The translations under genes were made by a program, and so were the position numbers. A stretch of 64,000 nt of DNA from Thioclava sp. GXIMD2076 (GTDB taxonomy: Bacteria > Pseudomonadota > Alphaproteobacteria > Rhodobacterales > Rhodobacteraceae): the NCBI RefSeq assembly GCF_037949795.1, contig NZ_CP149932.1, positions 1,601,001-1,665,000 of the forward strand. Direction: 5' to 3'. This document shows positions 56,140 through 62,993 of the stretch, in pieces. Within the stretch, counting starts at the first letter, position 1, and each line of letters opens with the position of its first letter. The notes below the pieces were generated by a model. That model did not search any database. It saw only the letters and a list, made by a program, of their open reading frames with translations, and was not told the DNA's origin.

Positions 56140-56261
56140 GAGGCTCTGCCTCTCTTGAGCCTGCGGCTCAATTCACTCCGGGATATTTAGAGACGCTGGA
56201 AAGGGAACGGCTTTTCCAGCGTCCCTGAAATATCCCGGGGGAGGCGCTCGGAACGAGCGAC
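56138..56261. repeat. Palindrome-rich intergenic mosaic between folE2 and uvrD
   Basis: Four consecutive hairpins: GAGAGG/CCTCTC (56138-56154), TTGAGC/GCTCAA (56155-56171), a long one with arms CCGGGATATTT...ACGCTGGA (56178-56236), and CGCTCG/CGAGCG (56245-56259). Together they look like a mobile REP-type intergenic element. Confidence 0.65.
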
Positions 56262-56282
56262 GGGGGCAGAGCCCCCTTTTTG
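56262..56282 (+). terminator. Rho-independent terminator before uvrD
   Basis: GGGGGC-AGA-GCCCCC followed by a run of five T; ends the folE2 transcript. Confidence 0.8.
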
Positions 56283-56337
56283 TTGACCGGCATCTTTGCT
56301 ATGACAGGAACAATGGTAGAACGGTTGGGGCCGGAAT

Positions 56338-58782
56338 ATGGCGCGATTTGACGAAGATGACGCATTCGAAGGCGCGGTCAGCCTCTCGGCCCGTGCAATG
56401 GCACGGACGGGGGCGGGCATGCGCCCAGAGCCCTATCTTGACGGGTTGAACCCTGCACAGCGCGAAGCGGTTGAAACGATGGACGGGCCTGTCCTGATGC
56501 TGGCGGGCGCGGGCACGGGCAAGACCAAGGCGCTCACCTGCCGGATCGCGCATCTGATGACCACGGGACGCGCCCAGCCCAACGAAGTTCTGGCCGTGAC
56601 CTTTACCAATAAGGCCGCACGCGAGATGAAAGACCGGATCGGGGCGCTCTTGGGTGGCTCGATCGAGGGGATGCCGTGGCTCGGCACGTTCCACTCGGTT
56701 TGTGTCAAGCTCTTGCGCCGTCATGCCGAACTGGTCGGGCTCAAGACCAGTTTCACGATTCTCGATACCGATGACCAGATCCGGCTTCTCAAGCAATTGA
56801 TCCTGGCCGCCAATATGGACGAGAAGCGCTGGCCTGCGAGGATGCTTGCGGGGCTCATCGATGGCTGGAAGAACAAGGCCCTGACGCCTGATCGCGTAAC
56901 GGGTGGCGAGACGGCGGCATTTGATCACCGTGGCTCCGAGCTTTATGCCCAGTATCAGGAGCGGCTGCGCACGCTCAATGCCGTGGATTTTGGCGACCTT
57001 CTTCTGCATATGGTCACAATCTTCCAGAAATATCCCGATGTGCTCGAGCGTTATCAACGCTGGTTCAAATATATCCTCGTCGACGAGTATCAGGATACCA
57101 ACGTCGCGCAATATCTCTGGCTGCGGCTTCTGGCGCAGGGGCACAAGAATATCTGTTGTGTGGGCGATGACGACCAGTCGATCTATGGCTGGCGCGGGGC
57201 CGAAGTGGGCAATATCCTGCGGTTCGAGCGCGATTTCGCGGGGGCCAAGGTGATCCGGCTCGAACAGAATTACCGCTCGACCGAGCATATCCTTGCAGCG
57301 GCGTCGAAACTGATCTCGGGCAATGAGGGGCGACTGGGCAAGACGCTCTGGACCGAGGCACAGGGGGGCGAGAAGCTGCGCCTCATCGGCCATTGGGATG
57401 GTGAGGAAGAGGCGCGCTGGATTGGCGAGGAGGTCGAGGCTCTGTCGCGGGGCACGCGGGGAATGGCGCCCTACGGGCTGGAGAGCCAAGCGATTCTGGT
57501 GCGGGCCTCGCATCAGATGCGCGCCTTCGAGGACCGTTTCCTGACCATCGGCATGCCTTATCGCGTGATCGGCGGGCCGCGGTTTTACGAGCGCATGGAG
57601 ATTCGCGATGCGATGGCCTATTTCCGCCTCGCGATCAGCCCCGAGGATGATCTCGCTTTCGAGCGGGTGATCAATACGCCCAAGCGCGGGCTGGGGGACA
57701 AGGCGCAGCAGAAGATCCAGATCGAGGCCCGCGAGAATGGCGTGAGCCTCGTGGAAGGGGCGCGATTGTTGCTGGCGCAGGGTGGGATCAGCGGCAAGGG
57801 GGCAGGGCAGCTGCGGGCCTTTGTGGCCAATGTCGACCGCTGGAACGCGGTCGTGCGGGCGGCCTCGCCTGCCACTGCGCGCAGCCCTGCGGAGGATGAT
57901 GACGAGCTCTTCGAGGTGCTCGACGATGCGGTACCGCCCGCAAATGACCATTCGCATCTGCGTCTGGCCGAGGAGATCTTGGAGGACTCGGGCTATGTCG
58001 CCATGTGGCAGAACGACAAGACGCCCGAGGCGCCGGGGCGGCTCGAGAACCTCAAGGAACTGATCAAGGCGCTGGAGCAGTTCGAGAACCTGCAGGGGTT
58101 CCTCGAACATGTCGCGCTGATCATGGATAACGAATCGAAGGACAGCGAAGCCAAGGTCACGCTGATGACGCTGCATGGGGCGAAGGGTCTGGAGTTTCCG
58201 GTGGTCTTCCTGCCGGGCTGGGAGGACGGGCTCTTCCCGAGCCAGCGCAGCATGGACGAATCGGGGATGAAGGGGCTCGAGGAAGAGCGCCGCCTTGGCT
58301 ATGTGGGGATCACGCGGGCCGAGGAGGTCTGCTATGTTTCGTTTGCGGGGAACCGTCGCGTCTACGGCCAGTGGCAGTCACAGATGCCCTCGCGTTTCAT
58401 CGACGAATTGCCCCCCGAACATGTGGATGTGATGACGCCGCCGGGTCTGAATGGGGGTGGCTACGGGAGCGGCTACGGGCAATCGACGCTGGGTAGCCAG
58501 ATCGATGCCCGCGCGGCGAGCGCCGATGTCTATAATTCGCCGGGCTGGAAGCGGTTGCAGACCCGCGGCGTGCAGAGCCAGACGCCCTCGCGCCCGCGCG
58601 CCGTAACGGTGGAGAACGAGTTTGATGTGGGCGACCGTGTCTTCCACAAGAAATTCGGCTATGGCGAGGTCATGGGCACCGAGGCCGACAAGCTGGTTGT
58701 CGAATTCGACAAGGCCGGCACCAAGAAGCTGATCGCCTCTTTCGTTGTGCCGGCCGATACTGCGGATGATGTGCCGTTCTAG
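56338..58782 (+). CDS. uvrD: ATP-dependent DNA helicase UvrD/PcrA
   Basis: 3'-5' SF1A helicase of nucleotide-excision and mismatch repair. 814 aa. Motifs in order: Q motif LNPAQREAV, Walker A AGAGTGKTKAL (about 57), Ia AVTFTNKAAREMKDRI, II VDEYQDTN, III VGDDDQSIYGWRGAE, IV LEQNYRST, V TLMTLHGAKGLEFPVVFLPGWEDGLFP, VI EEERRLGYVGITRAE. A C-terminal Tudor-like domain (VGDRVFHKKFGYGEVMGTE) binds RNA polymerase in related proteins. The stop TAG overlaps the rlmJ stop on the other strand (CTAG). Confidence 0.97.
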   Translation: MARFDEDDAFEGAVSLSARAMARTGAGMRPEPYLDGLNPAQREAVETMDGPVLMLAGAGTGKTKALTCRIAHLMTTGRAQPNEVLAVTFTNKAAREMKDRIGALLGGSIEGMPWLGTFHSVCVKLLRRHAELVGLKTSFTILDTDDQIRLLKQLILAANMDEKRWPARMLAGLIDGWKNKALTPDRVTGGETAAFDHRGSELYAQYQERLRTLNAVDFGDLLLHMVTIFQKYPDVLERYQRWFKYILVDEYQDTNVAQYLWLRLLAQGHKNICCVGDDDQSIYGWRGAEVGNILRFERDFAGAKVIRLEQNYRSTEHILAAASKLISGNEGRLGKTLWTEAQGGEKLRLIGHWDGEEEARWIGEEVEALSRGTRGMAPYGLESQAILVRASHQMRAFEDRFLTIGMPYRVIGGPRFYERMEIRDAMAYFRLAISPEDDLAFERVINTPKRGLGDKAQQKIQIEARENGVSLVEGARLLLAQGGISGKGAGQLRAFVANVDRWNAVVRAASPATARSPAEDDDELFEVLDDAVPPANDHSHLRLAEEILEDSGYVAMWQNDKTPEAPGRLENLKELIKALEQFENLQGFLEHVALIMDNESKDSEAKVTLMTLHGAKGLEFPVVFLPGWEDGLFPSQRSMDESGMKGLEEERRLGYVGITRAEEVCYVSFAGNRRVYGQWQSQMPSRFIDELPPEHVDVMTPPGLNGGGYGSGYGQSTLGSQIDARAASADVYNSPGWKRLQTRGVQSQTPSRPRAVTVENEFDVGDRVFHKKFGYGEVMGTEADKLVVEFDKAGTKKLIASFVVPADTADDVPF

Positions 58783-59558
58783 AGCGATTTGAACAGGGTG
58801 GTGAGGCGTTTGGCCTCGCCATCCAGCCCGAAGGGCGGGTTGAGGATGAACATCCCCGACCCGATCATGCCATGCCCCTCACGGGCGGGCGGAAACCGGA
58901 CCTCGTGCGAAAGCGCCTCCGGATATTGTCCCACAAGGCGTGCCACCATTCCGGCCTGCGCGCGGTTTTCCAGCACCGGATACCACAGCGCGATAATGCC
59001 GACATTCCAGCGCGTTACCAGCTTGTCGATCAGCTTGGGGATCGCGGTATAGTCGGTCTTCACCTCCCATGACGGGTCGATCATGATCATCCCGCGGCGC
59101 GGGGTGGGCGGGGTCATGGCCACGGCCATCTCCAGCCCGTCCTTGTTGTGCAGCCGTGCATGGCGCTTCATCACCGGAAACAGCGCCTGATATTCCTGCG
59201 GATGCAGCTCGCAGACCTGCAGGCTGTCGATCTCGCGCAGGAGGGTCGCGGCGATCATCGGCGATCCGGGATAGGCGTCGGGCCCGTGCAGTTCGCGGGT
59301 TTTGGCAATCGCGCGGGCATAAGGATGGTCGGGTTTGAACCAGCCTGCCACTTCGGGGCGCTGGATGCCCTGCGCGGCCTCGCCCGTCTTCAGGGCCTGC
59401 GCATCCGACAGGTCATAGAGCCCGCGCCCGCCATGGGTTTCCAGATAGCTCAGCGGTTTGTCCTTGCGGGTCAGATAATCCAGCATCACCGAAAGCAGCG
59501 CATGTTTGTGAAGATCGGCCAGATTTCCGGCATGGAAGGCGTGTTGATAGGACAGCAT
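58779..59558 (-). CDS. rlmJ: 23S rRNA (adenine2030-N6)-methyltransferase RlmJ
   Basis: SAM-dependent methyltransferase, 259 aa. The start MLSYQHAFHAGNLADLHKHALLSVMLDYL is the hallmark of the family (YhiR/RlmJ). Further signatures are LETHGGRGLYDL, GSPMIAATLLR and the catalytic DPPY-type motif, here IDPSWE in GMIMIDPSWEVKTDY. E. coli RlmJ has DPPYE at this point, so the SWE variant deserves notice. ATG 59558 gives the conserved start. Confidence 0.93.
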   Translation of the reverse strand: MLSYQHAFHAGNLADLHKHALLSVMLDYLTRKDKPLSYLETHGGRGLYDLSDAQALKTGEAAQGIQRPEVAGWFKPDHPYARAIAKTRELHGPDAYPGSPMIAATLLREIDSLQVCELHPQEYQALFPVMKRHARLHNKDGLEMAVAMTPPTPRRGMIMIDPSWEVKTDYTAIPKLIDKLVTRWNVGIIALWYPVLENRAQAGMVARLVGQYPEALSHEVRFPPAREGHGMIGSGMFILNPPFGLDGEAKRLTTLFKSL

Positions 59559-59635
59559 GGCTGGCTCCCTGAGAGCTTCGGGTTGGAGTCGGTGATGCCG
59601 CGATCGGACGATACGCGCAAGGGGAGGGGCGAAAA

Positions 59636-59677
59636 AACAAAAACGGCGATGCCCGGGAGGAGATGGGCATCGCCGTT
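59636..59677 (-). terminator. Terminator of the hairpin array, itself with a CUCCUCC loop
   Basis: 13-bp perfect stem AACGGCGATGCCC / GGGCATCGCCGTT; on the minus strand the loop contains CTCCTCCC and a long T-rich tail follows. It ends the DUF1127-RNA transcript. Confidence 0.9.
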
Positions 59678-60056
59678 CATGTTGACCAGGGCACCCGGGA
59701 GGAGGAGTGGGCACCCTTGGAAACGGATCGGCCCTCAGGGAGGAGGAGGAGAGCCAATCCTAACACGCGCCTCGGGAGGAGGAGTGAGACGCGGTATGGG
59801 ATGCGGTGCCCTCAGGGAGGAGGAGAGAGGTCACCGCTAACGATCAGCCCTAGGGAGGAGGAGTGGGCTGTCCGTATCTAATTGGGAAGAGGCTTCCCGT
59901 GTTTCAAGTGCCCCGTCCGCTTTGGATGTTCTGTATCCCTCGGGAGGAGGAAAGCGATACGGCAACCGGCAGACAGGGCCTTTAGTGGTGGCGGCTCTCA
60001 GGGAGGAGGAGAGAGAGCCGCCCATTCCTAAGGCTCAAGGGAGGAGGAGTGAGCCT
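59642..60056 (-). ncRNA. CcsR / 'cuckoo'-type small RNA array (nine hairpins with CUCCUCC loops)
   Basis: Downstream of the DUF1127 gene on the same strand, nine hairpins each expose a CCUCCUCC-type loop. Plus-strand positions: 60031-60056, 59990-60022, 59931-59962, 59845-59870, 59803-59837, 59766-59793, 59725-59760, 59688-59717, 59642-59677. Stems differ between copies while loops stay constant. Several stems pair fully only as minus-strand RNA, through U-G pairs (59766-59793, 59725-59760, 59688-59717). In Rhodobacter sphaeroides the equivalent locus makes four stress-induced CcsR RNAs after ccaF1. The loop is complementary to Shine-Dalgarno-like sequences. Confidence 0.9.
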
Positions 60057-60073
60057 ATGGACGTTCGAATGTC

Positions 60074-60271
60074 TTAGCGACCGTAGGCAGCTTCGGCTGC
60101 GACGCGGGTCAGGGTGGCGCGGCTCATGCCCAGATCGTCGAGCTCGCGGACCGAGAGCGAGCGCAGTTCTGCGAGCGTCTCGTTATAGACTTTGCGGCGG
60201 GCGAGAGCGTCTTTGAGTGCTTCGATCAGACCGAGGCCGCGGCGGGTTTGGATGTCATGTGCGATTGCCAT
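60074..60271 (-). CDS. DUF1127 protein (CcaF1-like)
   Basis: A 65-aa Arg-rich protein, MAIAHDIQTRRGLGLIEALK onward, with the DUF1127 core LAELRSLSVRELDDLGMSRATLTRVAAEAAYGR. In Rhodobacter sphaeroides the equivalent CcaF1 is an RNA-binding protein encoded at the head of the CcsR small-RNA transcript and induced by heat and oxidative stress. AAGGAAG precedes ATG 60271. Its stop is 18 bases before the first hairpin, so protein and RNAs share one transcript. Confidence 0.93.
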   Translation of the reverse strand: MAIAHDIQTRRGLGLIEALKDALARRKVYNETLAELRSLSVRELDDLGMSRATLTRVAAEAAYGR

Positions 60272-60326
60272 GTGCGTCTTCCTTTATGAGTTCGTGCTTT
60301 GTGGCGATTACGCCTCTTGTTGTCGC

Positions 60327-60356
60327 TAACATGGAGAAAATGCTGCTCATGCACAA
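60327..60356 (-). promoter_or_regulatory. Candidate RpoH-type promoter of the DUF1127-RNA operon
   Basis: On the minus strand TTGTGC (60356-60351) and CCATGTTA (60334-60327) are 16 bases apart, resembling heat-shock sigma-factor promoters, and lie about 60-85 bases before the ATG. The homologous locus in Rhodobacter sphaeroides depends on RpoHI/RpoHII. The assignment here is by eye. Confidence 0.4.
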
Positions 60357-60544
60357 TGGCAGGGTTCACAAGCCCGTCATGCGAAAAGTGCATAACACAT
60401 TCTGACCTTTTTCGGCCCTCTTGCGGATATTTCATTGCGCATGGGCGGGATGGGGGGCGAAAATCTGTCATCATGACGGGTGTAGGGCTTGAACCACGCG
60501 GCCAAATGGCCACAGTCGCCCAAATTCGAGTTCGGGAGCTCCCT

Positions 60545-61600
60545 ATGTCACTTACCAAAGAAACGGTCCTTGCTGCGCTGGAGGAGGTGAAACTGCCTCA
60601 GGGTGACAGTGTTATCGACCGTAAACTGATTCATGCGCTGGCGGTCGAGGGCGGTGTGGTCCGCTTCGTGCTGGAAGGCGCGCCCGAGCCCGCGCTCGAA
60701 CAGATCCGCGGCGTGCTCGAGGCGCGGTTGAAGGCGCTCGAGGGGGTCGAAAGCCTGTCGATCGTGATTCCGTCTGGCGGGAAGGGACCGCAGATCGGCG
60801 GTCATCCCAAAAAGCAATCCGGCCCGCTTCCCGTCGAGGGGGTGCGCCATGTGATTGCGGTGGGCTCGGGCAAGGGCGGCGTGGGGAAGTCGACTGTTTC
60901 CGCCAATCTGGCCGTGGCGCTGGCCAAACAGGGGGTAAAAGTCGGTCTGCTGGATGCCGATATCTATGGCCCCTCGCAGCCCCGCATGATGGGCGTCAAC
61001 AAACGCCCCGCCTCGCCTGACGGCCAGACCATCCTGCCGCTCGAGGCGCATGGGGTTACGCTGATGTCGATCGGATTCATGCTGAAGGAGGATGAGGCGG
61101 TGATCTGGCGCGGACCGATGCTGATGGGCGCGCTGCAACAGATGCTGGGTCAGGTGAAATGGGACCATTACGGCCCGCTCGATGTGCTGATCATCGATCT
61201 GCCGCCGGGCACGGGCGATATTCAGTTGTCGCTATGCCAGAAGACGAAGCTCGACGGGGCGGTGATTGTGTCCACACCGCAGGACATCGCGCTTATCGAT
61301 GCGCGCAAGGCGCTCGATATGTTCAAACGTCTGGAGACGCCGGTTCTCGGGATGGTCGAGAACATGTCCACCTATATCTGCCCCCAATGTGGCCATGAGG
61401 AGCATCTCTTCGGTCATGGTGGCGTCAAGGACGAGGCCACGCGGATGGGGGTGCCGCTTCTGGGTAGCCTGCCCCTGAATCTGGAGGTGCGTCTGGCCGC
61501 AGATGGCGGCATTCCGGTCGCCGTGGGCGAGAGCGCGGTGGCGGCGCCTTATGCGGAGCTTGCGGCGCAGCTTGTGGAGGTGGCGCGACTGAAAGGCTGA
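60545..61600 (+). CDS. mrp: Mrp/NBP35-family iron-sulfur carrier ATPase
   Basis: ParA-like P-loop protein (ApbC family) that binds and transfers Fe-S clusters. 351 aa. An N-terminal DUF59/MIP18-like domain is at about 3-75. The deviant Walker A GSGKGGVGKSTVSANLAVAL starts near 107. Further motifs are LDADIYGPSQPRMMG, DLPPGTGDIQLSL and the cluster-binding CxxC in TYICPQCGHEEHLFGHGG. ATG 60545 gives the conserved start; the open frame upstream overlaps the promoter region of DUF1127. Confidence 0.94.
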   Translation: MSLTKETVLAALEEVKLPQGDSVIDRKLIHALAVEGGVVRFVLEGAPEPALEQIRGVLEARLKALEGVESLSIVIPSGGKGPQIGGHPKKQSGPLPVEGVRHVIAVGSGKGGVGKSTVSANLAVALAKQGVKVGLLDADIYGPSQPRMMGVNKRPASPDGQTILPLEAHGVTLMSIGFMLKEDEAVIWRGPMLMGALQQMLGQVKWDHYGPLDVLIIDLPPGTGDIQLSLCQKTKLDGAVIVSTPQDIALIDARKALDMFKRLETPVLGMVENMSTYICPQCGHEEHLFGHGGVKDEATRMGVPLLGSLPLNLEVRLAADGGIPVAVGESAVAAPYAELAAQLVEVARLKG

Positions 61601-61643
61601 GCGCACCGGACCCGGTCGCAAATGGCCGGTTCCGGCGGACTAC

Positions 61644-61695
61644 GGGAAATCACGGGATCGTCCTATGGGAATTCACGGGACGGGAAATGACGGGA
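61644..61695 (+). repeat. Three GGGAAWTSACGGGA repeats (MraZ-box-like)
   Basis: Copies at 61644-61657, 61667-61680 and 61682-61695. Each consists of two GGGA boxes ten bases apart, the layout of the TGGGN-N5 repeats bound by E. coli MraZ. The second copy recurs exactly, inverted, at 62175-62188. Confidence 0.6.
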
Positions 61696-61944
61696 CAGGC
61701 CGGGCAGGTAACTGCTCGGCCGATTCTGATTCTAGGCAGGGTCATAAGAGGCCTGTTTCTGATTCGAGTATTGGGTGGTCTTTAAGCTTTGGAATGGATC
61801 GGGTAAGAACCGCCTCAATCTTTAGGGAATCGGCATAGCATCGTAAAAATTGACGTATTTTGCCTATGTTTTGCCGATTTTTCGCGTCTTGAAAGCTGCC
61901 GAAAAGAAGCAGGTTCACGGCGACTCGCGTTCCTGTGAGTTTGG

Positions 61945-61959
61945 TTAATTAATGGTTAA
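61945..61959. promoter_or_regulatory. Full CtrA-type box
   Basis: TTAA-N7-TTAA, exact match to the consensus of the alphaproteobacterial cell-cycle regulator CtrA. A near match TTAA-N7-TTAG lies at 62144-62158. Confidence 0.65.
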
Positions 61960-62118
61960 TTTGCGCTAGACTCGTGGCTTTCCGGTGACATCCGTAAGGT
62001 CATCCTGGGAGAGTACGGGATTCCGTCGAATTTTTTTACCTACTACATTTAGTGGGTGATTTTATAGAAACCGCGATTTCTTACTATGGCGTTCTCTCAA
62101 TGTTCCTAGAGTGTTAAC

Positions 62119-62127
62119 TTATCCACA
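62119..62127 (+). promoter_or_regulatory. Consensus DnaA box
   Basis: TTATCCACA, identical to the high-affinity DnaA box, between the CtrA box and the inverted GGGA repeat. It is single, so an origin is unlikely; transcriptional control of the division cluster by DnaA is plausible. Confidence 0.6.
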
Positions 62128-62159
62128 GAGTTACCCATGCTCGTTAACCAACTGTTAGC

Positions 62160-62406
62160 TAAAAACCGGTTGCCTCCCGTGAATTCCCATGGCATCCCTA
62201 ACTCATCGCAAAGGCGGGAACATAGAGGCAAAAAGACCTCACGGCGAAAAGAGCAGTTTCATACAGGCACCCCCTGACGCGAAAGCAAGAGATCCGGCGC
62301 GCGAGCGAGCAGACATCCCCCAGGTGGCGCGTGCAGTCGGACAGCCCAGTCAAATGGGAACGAGGGCGGCGGATTGGGCAGTGGCAGCAGCTCAATCCGC
62401 CGTTTT
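62160..62406 (+). ncRNA. UpsM-like small RNA from the mraZ 5' leader (5' end uncertain)
   Basis: In Rhodobacter sphaeroides the mraZ leader is released as the abundant small RNA UpsM by an intrinsic terminator. Here the same layout exists: an untranslated leader ending in a strong terminator 90 bases before mraZ. The 5' end is not determined; TAGCTA at 62156-62161 may be a -10 element. Any ORF here lacks a ribosome site. Confidence 0.6.
62367..62406 (+). terminator. Intrinsic terminator between promoter and mraZ
   Basis: Perfect 10-bp stem CGGCGGATTG / CAATCCGCCG with a 16-base loop, followed by TTTTCATT. mraZ transcription must read through it. Confidence 0.85.
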
Positions 62407-62498
62407 CATTCAAAGGTCCTGAGGCAGGGACCGCAGGCAAGAAACCGGTCGGCTCGATGTGAACAGGGCGGACCAGCGTGGCAGGAGAGGGTTCGCAA

Positions 62499-62990
62499 TT
62501 GGCGGGCATGTTCATCGGCGAATACACCTTCAAGGTGGACAGCAAGGGTCGCATGTCGATCCCGGCTGCATATCGCCAAGAGCTGGCCGATGGCGACCCT
62601 AACCGACCCAATCAGGATCGCCCCCGGATGGTCATCGTCTATGGGGCCGACAATCAGAAAATGCTTCAGGTCTACACGCAAAGCGCCTTCGAGGCGCTTG
62701 CTGCCGATATCGCGGCGCTCCCGCGTGGCTCCAAGCAGCGCACCATCCTGCAACGCATGGTGCTTTCCAAATCGCAACCGCTGGAAATCGATCCGGATGG
62801 CCGCATGGTCCTTCCGGCTTTTCTGCGCGAGAAGATCGACCTCGGCACCGAGGCCTATTTCGCCGGTGTGGGCGAGACCTTCGAGATCTGGAAGCCCGAA
62901 ACCTTCGAGGCTGCCGATCAGGCGAATGTGGATCAATGGATCGACGAGATGGGCGATGATTTCGACCCGCTCTCGCTTCTGGGAGGCTAA
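62499..62990 (+). CDS. mraZ: Transcriptional regulator MraZ
   Basis: First gene of the division and cell-wall cluster; MraZ binds GGGA-type repeats and represses its own operon in E. coli. Two SpoVT/AbrB-like repeats are visible: GEYTFKVDSKGRMSIPAAYRQEL and LEIDPDGRMVLPAFLREKI. The start is unclear. TTG 62499 (163 aa) has AGGAGAGG at an ideal eight-base distance. ATG 62508 lies farther away, and GTG 62478 would include the ribosome site in the coding region. Three bases separate its stop from rsmH. Confidence 0.93.
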   Translation: MAGMFIGEYTFKVDSKGRMSIPAAYRQELADGDPNRPNQDRPRMVIVYGADNQKMLQVYTQSAFEALAADIAALPRGSKQRTILQRMVLSKSQPLEIDPDGRMVLPAFLREKIDLGTEAYFAGVGETFEIWKPETFEAADQANVDQWIDEMGDDFDPLSLLGG

Positions 62991-62993
62991 GCC

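Larger units (their letters stand above)
61601..62498. promoter_or_regulatory. Long regulatory region upstream of the mraZ/dcw cluster
   Basis: About 900 bases without a credible gene and clearly more AT-rich than the surroundings after 61740. It holds, in order: three GGGA-repeat pairs (61644-61695), a full CtrA box (61945-61959), a DnaA box (62119-62127), a near-CtrA box (62144-62158), an inverted GGGA pair (62175-62188) and an intrinsic terminator (62367-62406) before mraZ. Confidence 0.75.

Noticed and set aside
59640..60056. Regularly recurring GGGAGGAGGAG as a possible CRISPR array
   Set aside because: Repeat core is only about 10 bases, spacing is irregular, the spacers form stems with themselves, and no cas gene is near.
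60061..60085. GTTCGAAT string as a tRNA T-loop
   Set aside because: No acceptor or anticodon stems around it; it lies at the end of the DUF1127 gene.
62119..62127. DnaA box as a replication origin
   Set aside because: Only one consensus box, no clustered boxes, no dnaA/dnaN, parAB or gidA neighbours.
62189..62422. 77-codon plus-strand ORF in the mraZ leader
   Set aside because: No ribosome site; it runs into the terminator stem, consistent with a non-coding leader.
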